From assembly GCA_018398765.1 (NCBI GenBank), contig JAHBMJ010004770.1:23929-77578 (forward strand): DNA of 53,650 nucleotides. Direction: 5' to 3'. Position 1 is the stretch's first letter, and each line of letters begins with the position of its first letter. The stretch is from Chromera velia (lineage: Eukaryota > Sar > Chromeraceae). The notes beneath the pieces are model-generated. The model ran no database searches. It was not told where the DNA came from and worked only from the letters and a program-made list of their open reading frames with translations. Positions 41,172 through 52,125 of this stretch are shown piece by piece. The translations under genes were made by a program, and so were the position numbers.

Positions 41172-44100
41172 TCAATCTGAGATCATCTCTACCTCGACAT
41201 CAGAACTGTCAACCACAGGCTCCCGTTTCGAATTTTCACTCAGTCTCCCGCTGCGTCTCGGGGGAGGTTTCTCTTTCTTCTGCTCCCTAGCGCTCTGATC
41301 ATTTTCCTTTTCCTTCTCCTTTTGCCCTCCATGACGCCTTTCAGAGGGCGGGGGGGATTCCTTCTCTCGTTTCGGTTTCTGTGGCAGTGCAGATGAGAGA
41401 GAGCCCTTTTCTGCTTTCTTTGCAGATGCAACAGCGTTGGATGAGCTGCTGCCCTTACCCTTCTCTCCCGAGAGTGAGAAAGACAGAGGGGCAGACGCAG
41501 AGAGAGAGTCACCTCTCTCCTTTCTCCTCTCATCTGCTCTGAGAGCCCTCTCGCCCCTCAACACCGTCTCTCTAGTGGAAGCCCTCCGCTTCCTCAACAT
41601 CTCATGCACCTCCCCCGTGTTCCACACACGAGAGGGATCCAAACGCCGTATTCTCAACGGCATGGAGTTAGACCATGCTGTCAAGGGCCAGGAGGCAGGG
41701 ATGCCCTTCTGCTCTATGAGGGGACGAATAATCCCCGCCCAGGCCAGACTGTCTGCCGCAAGACGAAATCGGAGACGCTTCTCCATCACCTCTTCCTCGT
41801 CTTCATCCTCCTCCTCTTCCTCTCTCTTTACTTTCTCCTCCCCCTTCTCTCCACCCTTCTGACTGGTCTCTTTGTCTGCCCATTCATTGAACGTTCGCAA
41901 CCACCTCTTTACATCCAATACAGAGCCGCCCTCTGCAGCCACCTCAATCCCCCTGTATGCAATCATGACGTCTTCCATTGACTCTCTCGTGCTGGCCTGA
42001 TCTAGGAGGGTCCCGAATCGGCAACAGTCACACGACAAAGACGCACTTCCCTTGCACCCCGCAACAGACGCTAGAATCTCCCTTGAGTCACCCGGGTAAA
42101 GTCGGGAGATGACCTGGGAGACCTCCTCTTCGGAGACGGAAAAAACGGAAGAAACACTGGAAGGCACAGAGACAGAGTGCCCGAGGGAATAGACAAGACG
42201 AACTAGGGAGGCAAGGAAAAGACGAGCAGAACGACGGGAAGACAGAGACTGTTTCTTTGCCCCTTCTCTCTTGGGACCTGATGATGACGGACTCGGGCCT
42301 CCCCGGTCCCCCCCCTCTGCATCTTGCTCCCTTTCTGCTTGCTGAGCAGCCATGTCCATCTGTTGCCGTCTCTTCTCCCGTGCTGTCGCGGGGTTTCGCA
42401 CGACACTCTGCGTGGGAGGTAGCTGAGCGGCAAGGGGGTGGGCGTTGGCGCTGGCAGACGGGCGCAGCACCTCAGTCTGGGCGGCAGCACTTTTCTGGCT
42501 CCTATATGAGGAAGGAGACGGATTTCCTCCCTCGCCTCTGTCCATGACTGCACAGAGCCTGTCAAGGACCTCTGAGATCTTCCCCTGGTCTTTCAAAGAC
42601 TCGAAAGAGTCGACCTCGTCCGATTCAGCAGAGGCCGTTGAGAGACCCTCGAGGACCCGAGCGGCCTCCAGGAGGTCGGCACTCGAGCACACACTCAGCT
42701 GCTCCTTTGCCATCTCCTGGGCCGTTCGGAGAATCTCAATTGCCCCTGTCATATCCCTCAGAGACTGCGCAGTGACGCGACAGGCCTCTCGGAAGTTCTC
42801 ACGGCAGCACGCGACCACACGATCCTTCAGGCGGGATGCACCCATGCGAAGGTCGGCAGCGACTTCTGCAGAGAGGAGAGGAGAGGAGAGGAGAGGAGAG
42901 AAGGGGAAAGGATAGAATCAATGGCTGCTGCAGGCAAAAAGGCCGTGGCTCGTCGTGTCGTCTTGTGCAAACGCGGAGAACAAACACAGGATAGCAAAGA
43001 AAAGCTGCAGACATACACAGAACCACCGTTGTGTGCCGAGAACGATTCCCGAGACCAAATCGACAAAGTGTGCACAAAAGATTCATGAACGTATCTTCTC
43101 AAAAGGAGAAAAACAAGGTCTTGCTGTGGAAGGCCTGTTTAGACTGTCACTGAGAACAGTCAGTCGCTGTTTCTCTTGCACCCCTCTGACTACCTGCCCG
43201 AAGTTTCACCGCTTTCCAAATCCGTACAATGAGAAGAGACTGCCGGCTAACCTGCTCGAAGGTTTTCAGACTGGAGGAGGTTCTCTTCTGCACGTGCAGA
43301 CGCCCCCCTGATGATGCCGCCAAAGAGAGACTCCAACTCCGCACGTAACCAGAAGGCGACATGCCACAACTCCCTGCGTGCATGGCATTGAACAAGTTGC
43401 AGCCACAAACGGCGTCGGGCGTCTTGCTGTTGCTTGCTCCGCCCAACAACCCCCTCCTCCTCCCCTCCCTTCCCCGCCGCCCCCCCCCTTTTCAGAGAGG
43501 TGCCGCGACCAGCCGCAGCGGACGAACGGCCCTCTCCCCCCCCTTTGTTCTCCTTTTCGGTCTCCCCCACCCCATTTCCCTCAGCTCCCTCTCCCAAAAA
43601 CTTCACCACTGCTTCCTCCTGCAGGAAAAGGGACACATCCTCCTTGCCCTTTCCTTCCTTCATTCTGCACCTCTCCTCTACTCTCTCACAAAACATCTCC
43701 ACACGTTCTGCCCACCCCCTTTCCCCTTCCTTCTCGATGGATCCCCCTTTCCCCAAAAGAAGGTCGAACAAATCGGGAGAGGCAACCAGGCGGAGCGCGT
43801 GGAGATCGGTGAAGGCCGGGACCTGAGGGCATGCCGGGGCCTTGGAGGAGGAAGGCCCCGGCATTCCCTCAAGAGGAGTGTGGAATTCGGGAGAAAAGAA
43901 TTGGCGGAGCAGAAAAAAAAGGAAAGACCGCAGTCGGGACAGCGACCCTTCAGAGTCAGAAAATTTATTCCAACACACGCACAACGCATGACGGACTGAT
44001 TCTTCCGACACGGCCAGAGGAAACACAGAGGGATCAGTCAATCTGCACAGAACTCGCCCAGCCACTTTGGAGGTTTCGATCAGACGGAGAGGGAGCACAT

Positions 44101-44896
44101 GGACCCTCCCTAGAATTTCGGACGGAAGGGTTGCGGTGAGAAATTCCGGCCCTGTGCTGGAGGCGAGAACTGCGGATGCGTCTACACCATGGAGGATGCG
44201 AAGGAGTGAAAGGGCCTGTAGAAGCAGAGGGAGGGAGGACCCGACAAGCAGATTTGCATCCTCAATGAAAACGGAAAAATACGGAAAGACGAACTCACTC
44301 CTCAGCCCTTCACACCATTTACCTAGGCGATCAAGCTGGAGGCCTAGAGCTTCTGCCTTCCTCGTTCTCTCTTCTCCCCGTCTCTCGGGTCCCCCCTCCG
44401 TCTCCGACTCATCTGAGGAGTCATCCCCACAACCCTCACCCTCAACCCAACCCTGCCCCGCTGCCACACGCCACTTCTCCAAAATAAAATTCAAAAGCAC
44501 AGATGCCTCACATTCTGACGCACGCAGTCGGGCAATCAACCAGGGCCGCTCTACTCTTCCGACTTGGTGGTCCTTCGTCGCTTTCGAAATGTGGTCAGAA
44601 ATGCAGCGAAGCACTTCGGCCGCATCTTCACTGCTAGGTCCTGTCTCTGCTATGACTATGGGGACCTCTCTGAAGATTTTTGAGGGAGACGGGAGACCAG
44701 ACTCTTGGAGAAAGGAGAAAAGCTGCTGGAGGGGACTTTCCAGACTTTCGAGAATTTCGTCTGAAAGAATCGAGTTGATTCGATCCCAGGACACCTCGAA
44801 CGCCTTTCGTCTTCCCGACAGGCTTTCTAGTTCTGACTTCTTTTTTGACTTTGCCCTTATCTGCGAAGGATTCAGCTTACTGTTCCAAGACAGCAT
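41172..44896 (-). CDS. ORC3: Origin recognition complex subunit 3
   Basis: ORC3 is part of the six-subunit complex that marks replication origins and loads MCM. Exon 1 is 44896-43252 (ATG, 548 codons, phase 1, donor GTTAGC) and exon 2 is 42865-41172 (AG acceptor, stop TGA), giving about 1,112 residues against roughly 700 in animals. The AAA-like core shows PIVIAETGPSSEDAAEVL near the start, VFIEDANLL in the position of the ORC3 F-E-D strand, then ASSTGPEFL and LPLRLIETSKVAGRVL, and LRSFLFFLLRQFFS in the helical part. The C-terminal winged helix reads DVMIAYRGIEVAAEGGSVLD, then WLRTFNEWADKE, and after an acidic insert RFRLAADSLAWAGIIRP, close to the ORC3 layout. The extra length is low-complexity Ser, Glu and Lys. 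ORC3 lacks a working ATP site in known species, in line with no Walker motif here. Confidence 0.8.
42871..42902. repeat. Pentanucleotide repeat (GAGAG)n
   Basis: Six near-perfect units lie in the ORC3 intron. Read on the gene strand they form a CTCTC polypyrimidine tract directly before the acceptor at 42866. Confidence 0.9.
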
Positions 44897-46511
44897 TTTT
44901 CTTTTAGTTTTCTTCGCGGAGACGGATTTGTGGTTGACAAACCGAATGATACGACACCTTTCTGTTTCGTGGACAGCACACCAAGAGTGTGGATCAGGCC
45001 TTTACTGCAACTTCACCAATCGTCACATTTCTTTTTTAAACCAATATGAATACATTATTAAACAGACATCATCCGATCAATTCCGATCATCAAATCGACA
45101 TCAAATCTGACGCAGCGACCGTGTGACAAAGCGCGATTGTCTGACACGGAGCTAGAAGAGATCTCGCGGCGGCTGCGGGCGCGCGCGGGGCAAAGCTCGG
45201 CATGGGCCGGCATGGCTCCCAGGCTCTGCATAAGAAGAAAAAGCGGGCCTTCAGGACACGGCTCAGCTGTACTGCAAATTGGGCACACAACTCTGACTGC
45301 TCAATCAGGGTACCTCCTATGGAGTCCTTCTATCACGCCCACATAACCAGTTCTGCTACCATGATAAGAACTATTAAGGTGGAGGATCGACTAGTGGGTT
45401 TAGCTGACAGATTCACGTAGGTTGGACTCCATCAGTCAGGAGGAGTATCAGTCCAGTACTAAGTACAATCACCAGACAAGAACAATTAAAGATCATACTC
45501 TTTGGGTGTGAGGATACACATCGATCGATCAGTCGCTGCAGGCTAATGAATACGATAGGCCTGCACGCATGCTATCTGGGGCTAACTGACAGGCACTGCA
45601 GAGGTGGCACACTGGTTGCACCTAGTTACACCACAAGGGACAAGGCTAACCCGTAATGCACACAAGCATACATAAGCCAGACGTTAGGTATGAACCAAGG
45701 TGGTTCATAACAGTAAGTACACTAGCCCTCAAACTCTCAAAAGGGAAAGCTTGATCTAATACCGTCCTCAAAAATGAAATTTCGCCAAACTCTAAAATTT
45801 TATTCAATAATTTTGTTGCCTAGGGTAGTATTGATCTGTACATGTGTTATAATCCCATCTAGAATAAAAATTAATAAAAATGTAAGAAATGTTGAGCTAA
45901 ATGGGGCCTAGAAGGCACAAAATCCCAGAAAATGTGAAGTGTTCTATAGATGGTGCCGCGCACGTTGCATGGCCCATGCTGCCCGTCCATGCACGTCATG
46001 GGGGTTGCAGCTGCCGCCGGGTAAGTGGGTTCCTGCGATAGCGTACGCACTCACGCATGTACTCACTTAACTCCGCACACAATGCGTGCGAACTGACTTG
46101 TATGTATTAAATTATGCTAATATTTTATGCTTTATATACCGGCTGAGGATATCAGCTTGACGTGCTGGTGAGATGCCGCAGTGAGTTTTTTGAGGCTGAC
46201 AGGCTGTGTTCAGGCTTTAGCTGAGTTTATTCTTAGAAAGTCATTAATATTTTGCAATTGTTCCTAAAATTGTAAAAAACTACTTTAAAAATGAATGAAA
46301 ACATTGATGCCACTGCTTACTACTATTTAGACTATTACATGCATCCACACACTATACTATAACCACGGATGACGATGGCACATCATTAATTATGATTAGC
46401 CATGGTCATTTCGACATGATAGATGAAACAAGCTAGGAAACAATCTGGGTTTTACACACAGTGGAATGGGAAAAAGAGGTAGCTTGGCAAGTAGGCGAGA
46501 ATACCGATGCA
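44897..46511. other. Intergenic region, no gene supported
   Basis: The region starts with a short GC-rich patch (45160-45200), then becomes AT-rich. No frame has protein-like composition and no RNA gene is seen. Short words such as GATCGATCAG and palindromic TGCATGC motifs are present but without order. Confidence 0.45.
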
Positions 46512-48605
46512 CTACTTAGTTTGCAGGCAGTCGGGCCTGCCAACGAACCGGTTACCCTTTCGGAGGTTTTCTTCTGACCACATCGGTTGAAGGTTCAAAA
46601 AGTGGAGACGGGCAATCTGGGTGTTAACATCCGGTTTCTTCCCATCAGGGCCCGGATACATGATGGGGACAATGTGGTCGACATGCCACCCATTCCCCCC
46701 ATAATTGTCCCACGACATTCCGGGGCGGAAGTCTCTCTCCAAATGAGCCTTCAGCTGCTCAGAGGAACAACCAATGTACTCCAAACTGCGCTTTTCCTTC
46801 ACGGGGCCTGCCTTGTCCCGAATGGAAGCGAGACATCTCCACACTGTCCGACGCACCACCTGCGCCAACCGGTAGACAGTGTTTTCTTGATACTTTGTCC
46901 GTTGGCGAGCGTTCTTCTCTTCTCTCCTGAACAGAAAGAGGGGATTGTCCTTTTGACAGATTGAGCATCGATACCTCAACCGCCCATGTTCGCAGAGACT
47001 CCCCCCGCCACACACCTTACATTTACTGCGCTGGTGGCCGTGCTCGCAGAATGCGCTGCCCCCACACTCCTTGCAATAATTGCGCCGGCGGCCGTGTTCA
47101 CATATACCTGTGCCCCCACACTCCTTGCAGTAATTGCGCCGACAGCCGTGTTCGCAAATGCTACTCCCCCCACAGTCCTTACAAAGACTACGCTGTCGTC
47201 CGTGCTCGCAAATACCCTTCCCCCCACACTCTTTGCACTTGTTGCGCTGACGACCGTGCTCGCAAATACTGCTGCCCCCACACTCCTTGCAATGACCACG
47301 CTGTCGCCCGTGCTCGCAAATACCCTTCCCCCCACACTCTTTGCACTTGTTGCGCTGACGACCGTGCTCGCAAATACTGCTGCCCCCACACTCCTTGCAA
47401 TGACCACGCTGTCGCCCGTGCTCGCAAATACCCTTCCCCCCACACTCTTTGCACTTGTTGCGCTGACGACCGTGCTCGCAAATACTGCTGCCCCCACACT
47501 CCTTGCAATGACCACGCTGTCGCCCGTGCTCGCAAATACCCTTCCCCCCACACTCTTTGCAATAATGGCGACGACGGCCATGCTCGCAGATTCCCTTCCC
47601 CCCACACTCTTTACAAAGACTACGCTGTCGTCCGTGCTCGCAAATAGCCCTACCACCACACTCCTTGCACTGCCTTCGCATCCGACCATGCTGGCATATG
47701 CTACCTCCTCCGCACTCCTTGCACTGACTCCGCTGTCGCCCGTGTTCACAAATGCCCCGACCTCCACATTCTTTGCAACGATGTTTTTGGTGGCCGTGAG
47801 CACATATACGGCTGCCCCCGCACTCCTTGCAGTACGTCCGCTGGCGGCCGTGCTCGCAGATTCCCCTCCCTCTACACTCTCTACAATAATACTGGTCTCT
47901 TCCATGGGGGCACTTGGCCCGTTTTTTTTCCTTAAGGGGACTGTCGGAGGATATTTTCAGGGCAGAGACCAGGCAAGATGGGACTTGGGTGTTGCATTTG
48001 TCTGTGATGCCTGTGTTTTCTCGGGCCCGCAGGTTCGTCGCCGACTCATAAGATCTCAAAGGTGCAGACCCAGTGTAAATGGAGGTCCGATCGCACAAAG
48101 AAAAGTGGCCGCACGACTGAATACTTCTACATGCCAACCCTAGCGCGGGGGCGAGGGCAGGAGGCTTCATGGGAAAAGGGGAGGACCAAAAAGATCTTGA
48201 AACAAGAAGCTGGGATGATTTATGGGAGGCGTCGGAAGACAGAGGGTGCGGCGTGGAAGAATTTCCGGTAAACAACCCATCGGTCTGAAGATGCTGTTCG
48301 AACCGCAGCTGTTGGAGGTTCAAATTGTGGAGAGGCAGAAACTTTGTCACGGCCTCTTTTTCAGTTCTCCCCAATTCATTGCGCATTGATCTGTGCCCAA
48401 AACCGTATCTCATGTTTTGCACTGGATGGAGTCTTGCATGTCGAAGAGTCGTTTTTGCCGAAAGAAATCTCCTGCTTTCCCCCGTTGACTGACATGTTTG
48501 TTTACGGTCTGATCTCGTCTGCAGGGTCGCACTGAGCGCAGAGGGCATGAGGTGCTGGCAGTATCTCTTATTACAATGCAACACTTGCGCAACGACACCC
48601 TGCAT
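46512..48605 (-). CDS. Cys/His tandem-repeat protein with C-terminal HNH-like nuclease domain
   Basis: One uninterrupted frame of 697 codons. Residues 1-230 are of ordinary composition with no recognised domain, so the true start may be a later ATG. Residues 231-554 are 18 tandem units of 18 residues with consensus I-C-E-H-G-R-Q-R-x2-C-K-E-C-G-G-x2. Each offers Cys, His and a C-x2-C pair, as in a small zinc-binding unit. Residues about 608-688 form an HNH-like domain: YIGCSSEQLKAHLE, GMSWDNYG, GWHVDHIVPI and NLQPMWSEENLRKGN. Those motifs match the treble-clef HNH type common in phages and giant viruses (W-H-[IV]-D-H-I, N-L-Q-P-x-W). A DNA-binding or DNA-cutting protein is likely, perhaps with the repeats giving affinity. 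No intron is seen, and gene transfer from a virus or a selfish element is a fair guess. Confidence 0.75.
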   Translation of the reverse strand: MQGVVAQVLHCNKRYCQHLMPSALSATLQTRSDRKQTCQSTGESRRFLSAKTTLRHARLHPVQNMRYGFGHRSMRNELGRTEKEAVTKFLPLHNLNLQQLRFEQHLQTDGLFTGNSSTPHPLSSDASHKSSQLLVSRSFWSSPFPMKPPALAPALGLACRSIQSCGHFSLCDRTSIYTGSAPLRSYESATNLRARENTGITDKCNTQVPSCLVSALKISSDSPLKEKKRAKCPHGRDQYYCRECRGRGICEHGRQRTYCKECGGSRICAHGHQKHRCKECGGRGICEHGRQRSQCKECGGGSICQHGRMRRQCKECGGRAICEHGRQRSLCKECGGKGICEHGRRRHYCKECGGKGICEHGRQRGHCKECGGSSICEHGRQRNKCKECGGKGICEHGRQRGHCKECGGSSICEHGRQRNKCKECGGKGICEHGRQRGHCKECGGSSICEHGRQRNKCKECGGKGICEHGRQRSLCKDCGGSSICEHGCRRNYCKECGGTGICEHGRRRNYCKECGGSAFCEHGHQRSKCKVCGGGSLCEHGRLRYRCSICQKDNPLFLFRREEKNARQRTKYQENTVYRLAQVVRRTVWRCLASIRDKAGPVKEKRSLEYIGCSSEQLKAHLERDFRPGMSWDNYGGNGWHVDHIVPIMYPGPDGKKPDVNTQIARLHFLNLQPMWSEENLRKGNRFVGRPDCLQTK
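46944..47915 (-). repeat. 54-base coding tandem repeat, 18 units, with 108-base higher order
   Basis: Eighteen in-frame 54-base units encode the Cys/His motif. Units 8-13 are three nearly identical 108-base pairs (GHCKECGGSS unit plus NKCKECGGKG unit) at about 47216-47540, which points to recent unequal crossing-over or slippage. The first unit (KCPHGRDQ) and the last (LCEHGRLR) are the most diverged, as is usual at the edges of such arrays. Confidence 0.92.
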
Positions 48606-51090
48606 ATATATTGCATTCTTCCTGGAATGATTACAACAACAGAGAGTGAGGCTGCCGCACCTACTCCGCCCGCAACCTTAGCCTTTTTTTTTTTAGAGAA
48701 TGCTGAGGTGATCACTTTGTATGAAGCGTGTCAGCCAGCGAAGGTGGATTCCCCCTGGTGGAAGCTTCATGACATGGAGTACCGGGTACGGATGGGTACG
48801 GTATAGTAGCGCGGAGTATATATAGTAGGACTGAGGATAGAACAGATTAAAAAATGGGTGCGCAATGCGAGCGAGACAGATATAATCACCCCTGACAGAA
48901 TTATTATTATAAAAGTGGTAGGGCCCGAAGGGCGCCGTGCGGACCTTGCAAAACTTGTAAAAATTTATAAGTCCAGAGAATCGGATTGACGTCACAATTC
49001 ATCATAATGAATCTATTCATTCTAATCATATATGGTATCATATGTTCAGTTCAATGGATCAGTGGCGTGGTGCGGCGTCGCGGCGCGTTGGGGGGGTGGG
49101 GGTAGGCAGGGAGTGAGATGTGTGGAGCGTGAGGGTAGAGTGGCACGAAAAGGGACAGGGGGGGAAGAGGGATTCGACTTCAGGGTTGAGTTGAGCTCTG
49201 ACTGACCTGCATGCATATGCATATGTGCGGTGGCGCGCGAAAAGGGCCCACGTGCATCTGCGAGGTCGCACGCGCATATCGATAATTATAATAGGGTGCA
49301 TAGGCAGCGGAGCATCTGTCTTCGGGGGCGTGTGGAGTTCTACCCTGTGGCACTGCCCTTTGAGCCTTCGAATGCACCATAACTGAGTGAGCCAGCGTGC
49401 CGCACCACATTCCGCCACCGCGCTTTGCTTCGTACATGTCGCGCGTGTATCGATCGAAGTTGAGTCTGACCTTTGCAATGTTCATATTTAAACAACATGT
49501 CACTTGAGCAACAGATAGGATCGTTTAAGGCTAATGTCTGTTTATCTAAGACTCTGAGAGAGAGGAACAGAGAGAAACATAAGTGGAAATTGTGCAATAA
49601 TAGAATGAACCCGGCTGATTGGAATCCCTGTGTCGACTTTTATGTACTCTCTATGATAGAAATCAGATCTGTCCTTGCGCAACAGTAGAAAACCGATTAC
49701 AACATATCGATATGGGCATGGTTAGGCAGAGACCATGAGTGGAGGAATTCAGCATCCCCTTGTATCCCAAGCTGCCTAGGGTTCTCTTTTGGAGACCCCT
49801 TTCGAGTCCGATCCTGGACTTTGCCTTTGTCTTTGGGTGGAGAGCCCGAAGATCGTTGGAGGTCGCCAAAGCCGATAATCTTGTGGAGACATTCAAACTC
49901 ACTTGGTATTGCTTGGAACTTCGAGAAGCCTGATTTTATTGAGAATGCCACGTACGAGCAGATCGCAATTCAAACAGCCAGTAGAGTGCTTTTTTTATGC
50001 CTTTTGATTCTGTAACTGTCTTTGTCTTCCGGACGAGTGTCAGCTGATCACCCTCACTTATCTTTACTGTTGGTTGCTTGCTTGTCTGGCAGTGCGCAAG
50101 GCTGACCACCTTAAAGTTTGTGGCCTGCAAACACCTCTAGTGTGTCTGGGTCTGTCTGGACTGGTCCTGCGACAGCGTTCAAATATAAAAAGATGCCCTT
50201 TATCTCTCCTATCTGTCTGCGAGGCTGCCATTTTTTTCAGAGAGAGAGCTTATCGCTTCTGGCTGTCCGGCTATCGTATGGATCGTTTGATGAGTGGCCG
50301 TTCGATTGGGTGCATGAGACTCGGCATGCATGTTTAATAGACAGAAGGGACAGGTGGCGGCGTACTACATGGACTAGCACAGTGATGGCCGGTGTGCTAG
50401 CCGGGGAAGGCTTTCTGCTCTGGGACCCCGACGCGGCGAGCCTGGAGTAGGAAGGAGGAGGAAGTGAGGAAGGGATACAAAATGACATCGAGGCTGCCCT
50501 CGACGGTAAGAGAGGCAGAAGGGTTATAGCAGACCTACCGAGAGACAGGGTAGGGTACACGGCAGCTGCCGCCTCGTCTCTCACTGGCACTGGCACATTT
50601 TCTACTAACAGGGAAGGGAAAGAGAGGGAGAAGGGGGGGGAAAGGGGAAGAGGGGGTGAAAGCGGGGGATAAAGGGAAAGGGAAGGGGAGGGAAAAAGGG
50701 GGGGAAAAAAGGGGAGAGGGGGGTTGCTTTGGGGTGAGGGGGTGAATCGAATTGAGGCTCAGCCTGGCCGAGAGCATGTGAAGTACTAACCTGTAAGGGC
50801 TCAATATGGAGGTGCCCGCTGCTAAACCCGCCGCCGCGGCATCTTATTGAGATATGCGGGGCGGGCGTGCCGCATGGATTTATGGAATAATGATCGCATA
50901 TTGATTGAAGCATGATTGAATACGAATCAAACAGACTGATTGATAAGAAGGAAGACATTCTTCTTCTTATCAGTCCTCTCCGTATAAATGATTTGAATCT
51001 TCTTATAGTAAATTCTCTTCTCCGCTAGAGCCTAGTAACTTTCAATTCAGTGTGTCACGATCTGATTGAGTCAAACCGGAATTTTTAAAA
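48606..51090. other. Intergenic region with G-rich polypurine block
   Basis: No gene is supported. At 50605-50735 there is a G-rich polypurine block (runs of GGGG and GGGAAA). An open frame at 50118-50450 ends GVLAGEGFLLWDPDAASLE but has no other support. The last kilobase may hold the 5' end of the retroelement that follows, though no long terminal repeat or primer site could be identified. Confidence 0.4.
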
Positions 51091-52125
51091 ATGGTGCGGA
51101 CTCGTACAGAGAAGAGAAGACTCCAGAAAGAGCAGCAGGTAGCTGAGGCTGCAGCGGCCATAGCCGGTGTACCAACGGGTTCAAGAGAGATGATTGTTCT
51201 CTGCAAAAGCGATTTGCAGGCCCTGATTGATTCCTCAGTGCAGAGAGGAATCAAAGAAGGGATGGCTGCTCTCGCCCTGTCACTCTCACAAGCCCCGTCT
51301 CCTGTTGCTCGTGTTAATTCTCCTCCAAAGGATGAGGAGCAGGCCCCTTCTGTGTCCGCTTCTTCTTCCTACTGCTATGTGAAAGTTAACTTCGGTGCTG
51401 TGCCTCAGATGTAGAACAAACAGCACATTAAGGAGTAGGAGCAGAAGTGGCAGAACTTTTGCAACGACCAGCTACCCAGAGAACGCTTTGTTTCGGACAA
51501 GAGTTGGAGGAATAAAATGAAGGTCTGCTTCGACAAGCTCGAGAACTCGGAGGTAAACCGTGATATCCAGAGATTGCTAGATTGGGGTGTGCTTGCCGAG
51601 AATAATGTGTCATTCCCCATGCACTCTGAAAGGAGTACGGTCTTCTCACCTTCAAGGTCGAAAGCAAGAGCCGGATGCTTGAAGATCGCCCTTCACATTC
51701 AGTTCTTCCCGTATCATTGTGAGAAGGTGAACAAGGATAGCCTCCCCGTTGTTTACTCTGGTCTCGTTTTCTCCTACTACACCATTCACAAGAGGCTGGA
51801 TGAGCTTCTTCGTAACGCGTCCAAAGAGAAGTACTACATCGATGAAGACAGTCTTGTCCCCAACGTCCTGAATTTGTTCACTCAAGTCCAGCATAAGGAG
51901 GTCTTTTGTACTCTTCCCGATGAAGTGTTTGAGAAGTTGGACAACGTTGCTGAATTCAATAACCTCTCTTTTTCCTGCATAAAATTTTTGATGCTGTGAA
52001 AGATCCTTAAGAAATTCGCTCTGACGGACACTGCCAGCCCCCAGACAGAGCTGCAGGAGCAGGAGAGGGAGAGGGGTTCACAGGGTATTATATGGAGAGG
52101 GCAAATACGGCGGCCGAGGGGGTGA
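51091..52125 (+). pseudogene. Gag-like protein, broken by three stops
   Basis: The frame opens MVRTRTEKRRLQKEQQ and runs 344 codons to TGA at 52123, with in-frame TAG at 51412, TAG at 51436 and TGA at 51997. Composition stays protein-like across all three stops (for example KWQNFCNDQLPRERF right after the second). The middle (about 51517-51990) is mixed alpha/beta without a known motif. Assignment to gag rests on position before the zinc knuckles and protease, not on a recognised fold. The stops may alternatively mean three small proteins, which I think unlikely because the frame does not change. Confidence 0.5.

Noticed and set aside
44067-45110. 347-codon plus-strand open frame
   Set aside because: It lies antisense to the ORC3 coding exon, which has clear family motifs; Arg/Ser-rich shadow.
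46944-47915. CRISPR array
   Set aside because: The repeats are adjacent coding units without unique spacers, inside a eukaryotic-type gene.
46976-48143. Long open frames in other phases across the Cys/His repeat (Ala/Ser/Val-rich on the minus strand, Thr/Leu/Ala-rich on the plus strand)
   Set aside because: The 54-base unit lacks stops in several frames. Only the Cys/His frame continues into the HNH-like domain and has metal-site logic.
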